DNA of 64,000 nt, taken from Geosiphon pyriformis (lineage: Eukaryota; Glomeromycota; Glomeromycetes; Archaeosporales; Geosiphonaceae). Positions within the stretch are counted from its first letter, which is position 1. Every line of letters starts with the position of its first letter. This document shows, piece by piece, positions 1-11,786 of this stretch. The notes under the pieces were generated by a model. That model ran no database searches. It was not told where the DNA came from and saw nothing but the letters and a program-made list of their open reading frames with translations. The stretch spans positions 125,752-189,751 of the forward strand of contig JAAOMT010000446.1 in the NCBI GenBank assembly GCA_016748015.1, given 5' to 3'. The position numbers and the translations under genes are program-made.

Positions 1-223
1 GACAAGAATGCTCAAAATTTCTATCAAGGGAGAAATCTGATGATAATCTTTGCTCTTTTCTAGAATCATTTTTTGTTAAAGACAGATTTGAATCTTGTTG
101 CAACATAATTGAAGTGGTTTCTAGTTCACTTTTGGAGGTTGGTAAGGCATTTTCGAGTGTTGATGGATCCATTCGTTGTGAACCTAAATTCCAATGAGTA
201 AGAAAAATTGGATAAGTTTTCAT
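1..223 (-). CDS. 5' end of an unknown gene, truncated by the window edge
   Basis: An open frame on the minus strand begins at an ATG at 223 and stays open to base 1 (74 codons); the frame is closed upstream by a TGA. A second in-frame ATG follows 17 codons later (MDPSTLENAL...). The peptide is hydrophilic and rich in Ser, Glu and Leu, and the base composition is clearly less AT-rich than the flanking intergenic DNA, which supports coding. I recognise no domain. The stretch around LENAL / SELE resembles a decayed frame at 4,930-5,140 on the plus strand, so the two may be related. The start choice is uncertain because an upstream exon could exist. Function is unknown. Confidence 0.4.
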   Translation of the reverse strand, partial: MKTYPIFLTHWNLGSQRMDPSTLENALPTSKSELETTSIMLQQDSNLSLTKNDSRKEQRLSSDFSLDRNFEHSC

Positions 224-1908
224 TGGGTTGCAATCAATAATCGGATTTAACACATATCACGAATGAAGTTTTACGTCTTTTTTTTATCAAATAGAAATTT
301 ACTTTACAAACATATATATTTGAAATTTTTTTTATTTTTAAATACCTTTTGTTTTATTCATCTTTTATATAGCTTTGGGAAAGTTTTCCTCTTAGTTTAA
401 CCAAATTTATAAGAACAAATTCTGATTTCAAAGATCTTACTATTTTTGCCTATATATTCTGGGCTTAGCTTATGTGAGAAAAGAAAACAAAAAAGCCCAA
501 CTTTTGATTTCAGAAAAAAACTTTTTTCAGGAACACAAGTGGCTACTAGGACGAGTGGCAAAGGAATTAAAATCGGGGGCTTCATGCTTTTATAGGTAAA
601 GGTTGTTTACATTGTTAAAAATTGAATATATATTAATGAGATAATAAATAAACTTGATATCTGAGATGAGACGAGATATCCATTTCCTGGACTTTTCGAC
701 CTTTATCAGTTTATGTGCTTGCAAATTTCGGGAAATTACGCCGCATCCCTTTGATTATGGAGATTGCACTAAAATGAATTCAGCCTTTTGATAACTGATC
801 AATAAAAACAAAAGCTGATTGAACTGATTGAACTGATTGAACTGATTGAAATGATTATGATTGAAATATTTTCTATTTTTTAAAAAATCCTGTTAGATTG
901 TAATCAATTTTGAAAAAATATTTTTTGTTCAAATATATATATTATTTACTTTGAATTTAATTCAATTATAATCAGTGAAAGTTAAAAGTAAATAATATAA
1001 ATAACCTTGAGCATGAATTGAATTAAAATAGTTAACAGCATTATGTCGTCAAAATAGAACCTTATATAATAGGTTTTTTTAGATAACAAAAAATGAACTA
1101 TATTGCTGTATAAAAAAAAAAAAGTCATAATATATTTAACCTTTTTAAAATTTGAAAAATTCTGTTAAAGACCAAAAATAATTCTTTAATATTATTAATA
1201 TAATATCAAATTCTTAAATGTAAAAAGATGAAATAATACATATATTTTTTAATATTTATAATAATTTAATTTGAATATATTTAAGATTTGTAAAGAAAAT
1301 TATTATTTTCAAAATATGAATAATAATTTATACATTTTAATTAAATTAATATATATATGTCAAAAAAATTCATTTCTAAAGATATTGTAAAAAAAAATTA
1401 TTTTGAAAACTTTAAAAAATAAATAAAAAAAGATTATATTTTTTATTAAAAAATATTATATATGAAAAGATTATATTTAAATAAACAAATTAATTATTAT
1501 TATTATTATTATTATTAAAAAAAAATTAATATTTTTTTATTTTTGTAAATAATATATATATATACATATTATTAATTCAATTATTTATTATAATAAATTT
1601 TATTCATATAATTACTTTTTAATTTATAAATTAATTTTGATTGAAAATCAATAATAAAAGATTTTTTAATAAAAAATTATTTTTAATATTAATAATTATA
1701 ACTTTATAATTAATTAAGTGATCGATATTGTACCCTTTGTTTAAAGTCTTTATACTACTAAAGAGCTTTAGAATAGATAATGTTTTTTAAAAATTTTCTC
1801 TTTAAAGAATAATCATCAATTAAATATAAATTTTTTAAAGATTAAAAATTATTCAAGTTTTTTTTTATATTGCTAAATCTTCTTCATCGTTAGGTATTAA
1901 TTCACTTC
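224..1908. other. intergenic, AT-rich, no gene seen
   Basis: Mostly runs of A and T with a short ATT microsatellite near 1,495-1,517 and the tandem repeat listed separately. A 62-codon minus-strand frame at 397-585 has no family resemblance and is not called. Base composition becomes extreme between about 900 and 1,750. Confidence 0.6.
815..850. repeat. tandem repeat, 9-bp unit CTGATTGAA x4
   Basis: Four exact copies of CTGATTGAA follow each other, then a decayed fifth copy (ATGATTATG). It lies in intergenic DNA. Confidence 0.9.
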
Positions 1909-3679
1909 CTATTCATTTGATAAAGATAATAGAAGATGAATTAATAAGTTATAATAACTTTGACAAGAACTAGAAACAATTTGATCAAAATACTTACTTA
2001 AATGATCGGAAATTAATGAACTTGCAAGTTTTCTGTCAATTTTGGAATTTAATTCGTTCAGAAGATGAACAAGAATCCGATTCTGCTCTGCTATTTCTAA
2101 TTCAATTGTGATTTGACTTTTGGTTTTTGAAGAAACTTTTGAATCTTCATAATAACTAGTTTTCCATTCAGTTTGTATATCATCTAATTTCTCAGCTGAT
2201 GGACGATTTTTTGGATCAACATTCCAACAACTTTTTATAAGTTCCCTAAGTAATGGCGGTGTATCCTTGGTGAATTCAGGACGAACACCATCACAAATTT
2301 CCAATGCCAAATGTGAACCTTTTGAAGCATTGAAAAAGGGTCTCAGACCTGAGGTAATTTCCCACATTACCATACTGAAAGAATAAATGTCACTAGCGGT
2401 CGTATGGACCCCTGTTCGTATAGTTTCTGGAGCCATATATTGTAAAACTCCTCGTATATCAGTTTTTGAAGAATTAGATTGTTCATTAATATGTTGTGAA
2501 AGTCCTAAATCTGCAATATAGAAACCAAAATCATCGCATAAAATATTCCCAGCATGTATATCTCGATGAACAAGTTTAGCCTTGTGAAATGTGCAAAGAT
2601 CCTTCGTGAGTCCAAAAATCATTTCAAATCGTTTTTCCCATGTGAAGTCAAGAAAATGATTGCGAAGATAGTCTCGTAAATCTCCGTGAGTGGCAAAATG
2701 CATCACAATCATGTATTCAGCCTTTGTTGGATCGCGCGTAACACCAAAACAAGGAAGACTTCTTGATTCTACTGTGAGACATTCATACAATGCATTTAAC
2801 TTTGAGGTTGGAAATAATTAATTTTTATTTGATTAGTTAAAGAAATATTAAGTTTCCCTGTTCAAATAAAAAAAAACTTTTTAAACGAAAAATACATTTA
2901 CTTACTTCTTTCAAAAATTTATCAGGCTTAGGATCATTCTTGGCAGCATTTAGTACCTTTAAGGCAATTTTTTGTGGACCGCGACCTATGCGTTGGAATT
3001 TCTGTTCAGATTTATCGTAGTGCCCCATTCCTTTCAAAATATGACCTCGTTTCCATATTGCAGATTTCACAGATCCATAAGCACCAGAACCTATCACTTT
3101 TATTTCAGAAAATTCATCATATGAAATCCATTCCAGAACCTCTTCCTGAGTTTTAGCGTTGGTTTGAGTAAACTGTAAAAATTTATCTATTTCAGAATTT
3201 CCACTAGTCCAAGAAGAGAAATTATTTTTAAGGGCCTCAACATCACACTTGTTGCACCAATCTTTTCCCGTATTCGGTTTATGACAATTTGAACAGTTTC
3301 CAAAATTTTCGAATTTTTGTTTGTCTATTACTTTACGTTCTCTTTTAATTTTATTTATACGTCGATAGTTGGAGAATTCTGGCAACACATCGGGGGAAGA
3401 TTGAGAATTCTTTTTAAACTTTTTATCACACGAAAATAAAGCTTTTACAACACGTTTTTTCAATTGTTTTACAGGATTAAATGATACCGTTTTAATCCTA
3501 AGTTTAAAGGTTTTATTTAAGGCAGAAATATGATGGAAAAAAGTTTTTTGCTTGTTTTCACTTGCTTGAATCATTTGGTATTTTTTTGTTTGATTAATTA
3601 TTACTAAATTATTGAGAGAGATAGCAGCCAAGAGACCTTTATATATTTCAATGATCGTGGTACATTCTGAAAATCTCAT
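1909..3679 (-). CDS. TKL-like protein kinase with Cys-rich N-terminal linker
   Basis: Two exons: 3,679-2,906 and 2,799-1,909, joined by a GTAAGT...AAAG intron that restores the frame (...KFLKE + LNALYECL...), giving 554 residues. The N-terminal half carries CxxC pairs at C129/C132 and C142/C145 in the pattern NCSNCHKPNTGKDWCNKCD, a likely zinc ribbon. The kinase domain shows the glycine loop GSGAYGSV (197-204), the ATP lysine in IALK (K241), the catalytic loop HRDIHAGN (336-343), DLG in place of DFG (355-357) and APE (381-383), so all catalytic residues are present. This architecture is typical of a hugely expanded kinase family in Rhizophagus, where specific substrates are mostly unknown. 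A Ser/Glu-rich tail follows the domain. Immediately after the stop, another frame contains an acidic NDEEDLAI-like tail, so the C-terminus may be frameshifted. Membrane segments are not evident. Confidence 0.9.
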
Positions 3680-4632
3680 TGAAATACCTTAATTCGCGAA
3701 ATACAATGGGCCAAAAGTCTAAACATTACATAATTTCAGAAGTGTTTATTTTATGAATATCAACCCAAATGTGACTCGGAAATTATTATTATTAATGTTG
3801 TTATTTATTTCAACGATATTCCTTTTTTTAATGCTTTAACCTGTCCAAAAATGACTGATTTGTTTGGACATTCAATGAAAGTGAAATAACAATTATTTTC
3901 GGCCGTAGCCTTTAATTTATAGGTAATGATTCGGTTTGAAAGCTGAGTAACTAAAAATGATTTTACCTGCTCATTTTAAAAAAGATAATTGATTTTAAAT
4001 AAGTCATGTTGCTGGGTGCAATTACATAATTTTAGGCACATGGTTAATTCGGCTCTTAATTATTGGATTGGCTTTTTTTTTTAATAATTCAACGTGGTAA
4101 TTTTTCAATATTATTGAGTAGAAAAGTATAAAAATAAAAGATTATTTAGAAAGATCATGTTACATATGAAATCACTTGATAATAGTAACTTGATTTAGCA
4201 ATGATATCAATAAATGCTTATGCTAAAAATATGTGACAAGAGTCTAAAATTAGAAATATCTAATTTTAGTGAAAGATTATTGTAATGATCCATATTTATT
4301 TGTGTATTAATTTATAATTCCAAAAAAGGAACTAAAAAAATTTCTAAATTAATTTATATGTTTTAAACTTTTAATTTCTGGCTAAATTTTCAGAGTTTTA
4401 CATTTTGTTGATTTCCTTAAAATTTTATAAACTTTTTATTAATAACAAATATGATATTTAGAAAACATATTTTAGACCCCAAAAATCCTAATATTGTACT
4501 AGGAAATAAATGATAAATTTTAATTTTTCTAAAAAATTAATAGGTCAAAATATTTAACTTTTTTTAGAGTTTAATAGCAATGTAAAGGTTTTGTTGTAAA
4601 ATTGGCCATAAAAATTTTTTTTAAAAATCATA
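3680..4632. other. intergenic, no gene seen
   Basis: AT-rich DNA upstream of the kinase gene; presumably holds its promoter. I see no clear motif. Confidence 0.5.
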
Positions 4633-5140
4633 TTGTTTTGTCTAATAAGACCCAGTCAGGCTGAAAAAAATGAGTCCATGGACTCAATGATGCAGAATTT
4701 TGCATTTGCTATTCTTAATATGGATGAAACCATGAGTTTTGAAATAATTTTCGAAAAGCGATTGTACATTAGTGATAAATTTTTAATTCAAAACAGAGTG
4801 CTACCATATAATATTTGTCTCATTTCAAAAAGACTATTAAAAAAAATAGCATATTCAATAATAATATTTGATACCACATCTACGGTAAAATTTGAGCTTT
4901 TCTAGTGTTCTCGAAAAAGCATTAACGAACATTTCACAATTGAAGAGAGTTAAATAATATTTCTAATTCACAAGTTAATTCTAACAAGAGTTATTTATCT
5001 TATGAAGATTCAAAAAGGTATAATCTATTCGGCAATTCTCTTCTGAAATCTAATAATCACAACGAAATAGGATCGATCAATTTTTCCAGCCTTTCTGAAC
5101 AGAACTCTGATTTTATTTTTTCAAAATTGATATTATAAAA
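4633..5140 (+). pseudogene. decayed coding stretch, unknown protein
   Basis: Three successive plus-strand frames look protein-coding but do not join: a 90-codon frame at 4,633-4,905, a short frame from about 4,906 reading VLEKALTNISQLKR before a stop, and a Ser/Asn-rich frame from about 4,942 to 5,140 (ELNNISNSQV..., ending SKLIL). The last two connect if a small frameshift near 4,945 is assumed. An AG acceptor-like TTTTCTAG stands at 4,898-4,905, so splicing could explain one of the breaks. Weak resemblance to the partial gene at 1-223 (LENAL/SELE versus LEKAL/SQLK) hints at a shared origin. No domain is recognisable, and the first frame may be chance. Confidence 0.25.
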
Positions 5141-8100
5141 AACTTGAAATTTTTAGTAAATGTTTTGACTGGTTTTTGATAATTTTAAATTAGAAAAAAA
5201 CTTTTGATTTAGACAATTTTAAATATAAATTACTGAAAACTAGTCGAGTTGATTAAATTATTGGCATTTATTACTGGTTTAAAAAAATATAAATATAATT
5301 TTTTTTTGATGGTTGTATTAACAGTTTTAAAATAATTACACAAAATTTTAATTATATATTTTATTAAATTTTTTTAATTGTAAATTATTTAATTTATTAT
5401 TTTAGGTTTAATTATCATATTAACTTAATTCCTTTTAAAATTTCTAAAGAATTATTTGTAATGCTTTTTATTATTTTAACATTTTTATTAATACATGAGA
5501 GATATAAAAAATTATAATTTATATTTAAATTTTTTTTTTAAAACAAAAGATAAGAATTAGCGCCAATTTTTTAATTTTTATTATTTAAAGAAGACAAGTT
5601 TTGTTAACCAGACCCCAAAAATCTTTAAGAAATTTTATCAAAAATAAAGAAAAATATAGAATAACAAAACATTAAAATTTAACATGCGGTTTAATGTATT
5701 ATTATGAAATAATAATTTTTTGAAACATTATAAATTTATAAATTATTTTGAAAAATGATTTGAATTTAAATATAATGAAAAATTTATTAAATATAATGAA
5801 AAATTTATTAAATAAAATGATATCAATTTATTAAATAAATAATATATATATATATATATTTGAAATGTGAAATAAAACTATAAATATTAAATTTAAAATA
5901 TAAATATCTACAAATTTTACAATCAAATACAAGATTCGACAAAAAAAAAATATTAAAAATAAAAAATCTAGCATATTAAAAGAAATAAATAAAGTTACTA
6001 AATATGAACCAATATTTTGTTTGTTAATCTATACTTAATTACTGATTAAGATCATTAAATTTTATAAAATATCTTTATAATTTTTCAATTTTCTTCTAAA
6101 ATTAATATAATTATTAATTGGAATTCAACTTCAACCTTTTTGAAAGCATGTTGGTTTAATAAATAGTTTTTTTGCTTTGAAAACTCGGTAAAATATTTAA
6201 TAATGTTATCAAAAAAAAAAATCAAAAAAAATTTTTATAAGCAAAAAAAATTATAAAATTTATCAATTTGGTATTTCATATTTGTAATTGCTTATTTTCA
6301 ATTGATTATGTTTGTTTATTAATTTAATTATTGATAATAAAATATTAATTAATCTTTTCTATTGATTATATTTCAATATTAACAAATGAATAATTATAAA
6401 ATCTTTCAAAATTAAAATAAAAATTGTTTTTAATTATAATATAATTAATTAATACATGTATTTTTATTAAAAAATTTTTACATGAAATTTTTTCAAGTTT
6501 ATATTTTGTTTGTTCAATTGTATACTTTATTAATAAATTAGATAATTTTAATTTTTTTCAAAAAAATATATAATTTTTTGTAAAATATTGATATTTAAAA
6601 GTTTTTTCAAACAATTTAATGAAACATGTTTTATTTAACATTTCCAAATTATATTATTTTTAAATCAAAAATATATCAAGATTTTTAACATATTAATCTT
6701 GAGTATTTTTTTTAGATAAGAAATTCACTTTATTATGGATATTCAAAAATTTTTTTAAGTTTTCCAATGTACCAAGTCATTACAAGAAATTAGATAATTT
6801 ATATGAGCTATTATTTTTATTACGCGCATAAGGTAATTAATATAATATGCTCCACAAATCAGATTGAAAATAAGATGTTTACTTAAATAAATTAACTATT
6901 TTCTTTGTTCAGATTTTATTTATTTTAAACGTGAAATGATATCGATATAAACCTTTGCTGGTCTCTTTTTTAAATTTATGGAGCAATTTCCCTTCCAATA
7001 ATTTTTTACTTTCACTCATATAAATGAAACCGGTCTCAATCTTTACATATTTTTATCCTAAAAGGAATCCACGTTTCTTGGTGTGTACGTAACTTGAATT
7101 TTAATAATTAATAGATAATTAATGGGACAGTTTTAAACGCATGAAAAGCTTGGTGGTGTTGCCGGGAATTCCGTAAAGTAATTAGAAAATTTGAGATTTA
7201 CCGTATTCTTTAAAAGTCAGACATTCAGATCTTTTTAGAAATGATACATGCATGTTAAATTCATTTATTAGGCTTCTTAGATTTCAAAGATTCACTCAAA
7301 ATGGGAAAATGGCGCTTTCTTGCGTTGAACTTTTGTTATTGACAAACAAAAATTTCTTTTCATGAAACCCCCTCAAGAGGATTGCTTTTTCTGGAAAAAT
7401 TAAAATTTATAATATGTTTGCAGAGATATACATGGATCATAAGCCAATAATACTCCTTGAAAATTACGAAATTCTCATCTAAATCCCAAAATTTTTACGG
7501 ATAATCGCTCCAATTTAACCTGCAAACCGCTGACAATGAGCAAATGGGGATTGTAATTTGATGAATAAAATTTTCCATGCACAGCTTAACCTTCACACTT
7601 ACCCAACCAAAGAAGCTCAAAACAAAAGGTTTCGAAACTCACTTGGGTCAAAAAATTAAATTTTCGAGGATCTGATTGCAACAAAATTTTTGAATCGAAA
7701 ATTTTGGCGATAATATGTAAATATATCATGATTCAAGTTTCCAACAATAAAGATTCTGCTCAAAGCTGAAAATACATTTCTGTAGAAAAGCATTAAATGG
7801 GAAAGAAATTCAAGTAAATTAAAAGCGAAAAAGATCAGATCATTATAAGGCAAAAAGAGCTAAAATCTTGAGCTAATTGTTAACTTGAAATCAAATTCCT
7901 TTTGAAAACAAAAATACAGTTTTAACAAACAGACAAAGAACCTGCTTATTTTGCCGAAATCTTTGTTCTATGAAAAGTTCTGTTTTGAGAATTAGATTAG
8001 GAATTTTGTGAACCATTGTGTTGATCTAATGCTGAATGTTGAATGCTGATAAGCTTTTCTTTTTTTTTTTTTTCTTGTATTTCTAATAATATTGCTGCAC

Positions 8101-8557
8101 CCAATTAGGCTCATCGATAAATCAAAGACTCATGGTTTAAAAAAGAAACCCAGTTGGAATAAATTCCTAAAGATTTTTGTAAATCAAAGACCTGATATAT
8201 CAACTTAATATGTACAAGAAATAATGAAATTAAAATCTTACCCTTAGGTGGCAAATTAAAAGATGACAAAGAGCATTTTAATTCTGATAGTTCGTTCTTT
8301 AGAAATGCTAAAATTTGAGAACCGTGATCTGATGATTATTATATGTTTTTACGATTCATCCAAAAATTTATGTTTTAGCAATTGTCAGCTAAAATGCCTA
8401 TAATTCCCTTTTTTAGTGTTTTGAAACCAATTAAAAGTTATTCATTTCAAGAAAATTTCATTTTTGTGTTTGAAGTAAAAAACAGCTTTTAAATTAATAT
8501 TTGTGTACGCACTCCATTGTTTATATTCTTGAGTGATTATTATCATCATCATCATCA

Positions 8558-8589
<32 letters not shown>

Positions 8590-9597
8590 GTTATTATTGT
8601 TATTATTGTTATTATTATTGGCAAAATAAAATTTTAATAATTATGTTAAACTTTGAAGATTTTAATACGTTTTTTTGAATTCAAATTTTTGATTTTTGAA
8701 CCAATCCGGATGCTTAGCCATGCGGTGTATAATGGAAATTTAACTTTTCGTGTTTAGAGACATTTTCCCAATTGATATTAATCAAAGATTCAAAACTAAG
8801 TTGATTTTGACTAGCTGCATTTTTAAAATATATCGCCCTTTAAATTACTCTGTTCACGATTAAGAAATATTTCATACGGAAAAATCACAAGAGATCGAAA
8901 CTTTGAACATACAAAGTTAAAGAAAAGAACAATAAAAGGTTATTATTTACAAACAGATGTTTAGGTTGATTTCAACTTTGGTTAGCATTTCCATTATAAA
9001 ATCACGTTGAATGATGGCATCGGAAAATATCATTGCCAAATTTTATGTAATATTGGGAACAAAGACGAAACAAACAAAGGGTCTTTTGATCTTGTTTGTT
9101 TATCTTTTTTGGAGAATCATTAAAAAAAAAATAGAAATATATGATCTCACCATTTTTGTCAAGTATCGTTTGAGACTCATACAATTTATAAAGTTTGAAA
9201 ATTCAAAGCATATTTTCAACCGTCTTAGGCAGAGATCGATAATGCATTCGAATTTGATGTACCCCTCTCAGTCCTTTCTCTTTAAAGTTTGAAGTTTAGA
9301 CTTTTAGGACAGAAGCCCGTAACAATCAAAATTACATTACCCCAAGGCGATTTCCGGACCCATCTCGGATAGTTGTGACACTTTAAAAACACATCTAAAA
9401 TAACTAAAACCCTATTTGACATATCAGGGACGATTGTCGTCATTTTTCCAAGGAATGACGATTAAAAAATTTTATTCTCATCACAAATAATATTCCAAAA
9501 AACATATAAGGACAATATGTCGTGGAAGAAGTTATCGTTCTAACGTAAGAAACACTTTAGAAATTTTATTGAGTCCAAGATAAAACCTTTTAACAAA
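5141..9597. other. long intergenic stretch, no supportable gene
   Basis: 5,141-6,800 is extremely AT-rich with a roughly 22-bp direct repeat (about 5,767-5,811) and a short AT run near 5,842-5,860. 6,900-9,597 is less AT-rich, possibly old unique or decayed DNA. Open frames of 60-93 codons at 7,656-7,853 and 9,011-9,292 have no motif, no splice context and no family resemblance. Confidence 0.5.
8538..8621. repeat. trinucleotide microsatellite (ATC/ATT/GTT)
   Basis: A run of TATCATCATC..., then TTATTATT..., then interspersed GTTATTATT units. The low-complexity frame it creates on the minus strand (Ile/Met runs) is an artefact of the repeat. Confidence 0.9.
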
Positions 9598-11017
9598 ATG
9601 AATTATGGCTATCTTTTTCTGGTTATTTCTCAGGTTTGTATGAAAAAAAATAAAATAATCAAATAAAAACATGATAATGATTATTCAATATTCTCTTTAA
9701 TTTTTGTTTAAAGTCAAGTGCCCAAATTTTACTGATTTGTATTGCGGGCTATGTTTGCGCGAGAATAGGATTAATTAATTCTACGGTGCAAAAGGTAAAT
9801 TGCGTCGATCTGAATTTAATCGACTTTTAAAATAACGATAATATCTAATCTGTTTGTCAAAATATAGGGTATATCAGAATTAACGGTTTCATTTTTGATG
9901 CCATGCCTACTTTTTTCTCAAGTCGCGTCTGAAGTTGACCTCGAAACACTTGTACGTCTATGGCCAATTCCGGCATTTTTCTCGGTATATGCAATAATTT
10001 CTTACGCACTGGGTGAATTTGGTGGGAAAGCACTACGACTTCAAAAATCCCAACGGAATTTTGTATCTGCTGGAATAATTTTCAATAATCTGACGAGTAT
10101 ATCAGTTGGCCTAATTCAAAGCATCGAGAAAACGGATGTCATTGATATTTTGCTTTGGGGTAAAGATGATAAACCTTCAGAAGCTGCTTCTCGTGGCATT
10201 TCATATACCTTATTGGCCACCCTTTTAGCCAATCTACTTCGGTAAATATTTAAATCTAATTTCTTAATCCAACTTAATTCAAATAATCCTCAATCTTGTT
10301 TACTATTTTTAAAGATGGAGTCTCGGTACATATTTATTACGAAAACAAGACGAAGAGACCCACATAAAACCCTTAGTTGATCTAGAGGAACATAAAGCGG
10401 AATATTTTACATCAAACGGAAAATCATCCGCTGACGAAACAACTCCCATTTTACGATCACAAAATGCCCAATCATCCAAATCATCATTCCACTTTTTAGT
10501 CAAATTCATGAGAAAAATAATGAATCCACCTCTGTATGCCGCTTTAATAGCTCTCGTTGTCGGTACAACTCCTCAACTAAAAAGCCTTTTTTTCGGACCA
10601 CATGCACCATTCTACCCGACTATTACAAGAGCAATGATTTTCATAGGAGATACCGCAGTACCATTAACATTGCTAGCATTAGGTGCACAATTGAACAATC
10701 AACCTCGCAAGGAAGGACGCCAAACATTTTCTGCAGTTTCTTTGGTTATGACTGGTCGATTTCTCATAATGCCAATTATTGGTATCTCATTAGTTATGCT
10801 CACTCGATCATGGTACATTGATGACCCAATGTTATGGTTTGCGTTGATGCTATTTGCTAGTGGTCCAACAGCCGTTAATTGTGTAAATATTACGCAATTC
10901 ACTGGAGCTTTTCAAGATGAGATGGCTACGCTCTTGTTTTATTCATATATAACTTTTGCCCTTGGGTTAACTTTCAATGTGATGGGAATGTTTTTTATGA
11001 TTAGTAAAGTAAAATAA
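9598..11017 (+). CDS. auxin efflux carrier (AEC) family membrane transporter
   Basis: Four exons: 9,598-9,633, 9,714-9,794, 9,868-10,241 and 10,315-11,017, all with GT-AG introns and consistent phase, giving 397 residues. The first exon supplies the start methionine and the beginning of the first membrane helix (MNYGYLFLVISQ), continuing with a Gly-containing hydrophobic helix (ILLICIAGYVCARIGLI). The N-terminal half has FLMPCLLFSQVA and the C-terminal half has GTTPQLKSLFFGP, AVPLTLLALGAQL and the GPTAVNCVNITQ region, the usual pattern of two five-helix bundles separated by a hydrophilic loop (here about residues 160-225, acidic and Ser-rich). Fungal members are predicted to sit in the ER or plasma membrane; their substrates are poorly defined, and auxin transport should not be assumed. 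Length is on the short side for fungi but complete. I am confident of the family and less so of the exact 5' end. Confidence 0.88.
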
Positions 11018-11056
11018 GAATAGTAACAAACCATTCTTTTTAGACTTTGTAAATAC

Positions 11057-11091
11057 TTTTTATTTATTTATTTATTTATTTGTTTATTTAA
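11057..11091. repeat. TTTA tetranucleotide repeat
   Basis: About eight TTTA units with one TTTG, just downstream of the transporter stop codon. Confidence 0.85.
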
Positions 11092-11286
11092 GGCAGAATT
11101 GTTAACAGTTTTTGTTTATTGGACACTCGGGGAAAAAAAAAAGCTAAAAACTAGAATATTCGCAACACTCCTGACTAACGGCTAAAAAATGCCGGTTTTT
11201 TCTCATAAAAAAAATTTAATTTGAAGCCAATAAGAAGCGTTTCAAGAAATAAAAAATTTTACAATGAAAGTGTTGAATTTTGATAT

Positions 11287-11786
11287 TTAAACATGACCAT
11301 TTTTGCTCCCGTTGTTTGTTCCTAAATAAAAAAAATTATGATTAATTAATAATAGATAGATTAAGTTACTTACCATTTCAACTTCCAAGATTATTACTAC
11401 CGTTACTACTACCATTATTTATCCGTTCTCTGTTGGAGCCATTCCAAGAACCATTATAGCTACCGATGTTCTTGTTTCCGTTATTTGAACCACTTCCAGG
11501 ATCTGTACTTCCGACATCATTATATGAGCCATTGAAATGACCAATATTATCATTTCCGTTATTCGTTCCCAAGTTTCCAACATCGTTACTGCTTCCAACG
11601 TTATTAGAACCGCCGTTATTGTTTCCTACATTTTCTTTACCTGTATTACCACATCCTACATTGATAGTGTCTGCTCTGCAATCTGTTTGTCTCTTTATTT
11701 CTACGGGGACTGGTGTTGCTGAGACATTGAGTTTCACTGAGAGAATGATGAATAAGATGAAAAAAATTTGCTAATTTTCGTAACAT
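11287..11786 (-). pseudogene. disrupted Asn/Gly/Ser-rich protein with signal-peptide-like start
   Basis: A minus-strand frame of about 119 codons (11,737-11,378) encodes an Asn/Gly/Ser-rich, loosely repetitive protein (NNVGS, NIGSYNGS, NGSNN units), preceded in frame by a strongly hydrophobic stretch (FFILFIILSVKLNVSA) that looks like a signal peptide but has no start codon: a TAG closes the frame at about 11,771-11,773. The obvious ATG at 11,786-11,784 (MLRKLAN) is one frame off, and the mismatch sits at a seven-base homopolymer (A run on the plus strand at 11,760-11,766). At the other end a TGA (11,380-11,378) is followed four bases later by a perfect donor GTAAGT (11,373), and 52 bases further an acceptor leads to an exon (11,321-11,287) that continues the same Asn/Gly pattern (TNNGSKNGHV) to a TAA. 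Either this is a pseudogene with two lesions or one lesion is a sequencing error. Function unknown; a secreted effector-like or wall protein is conceivable. Confidence 0.5.

Noticed and set aside
8442..8624. Minus-strand frame of 60 codons with long Ile and Met runs
   Set aside because: It is the translation of the ATT/ATC microsatellite at 8,538-8,621.
9011..9292. Plus-strand frame of 93 codons upstream of the transporter
   Set aside because: No family motif and no splice link to the transporter, whose own first exon is at 9,598. The overlapping minus-strand frame is equally open.
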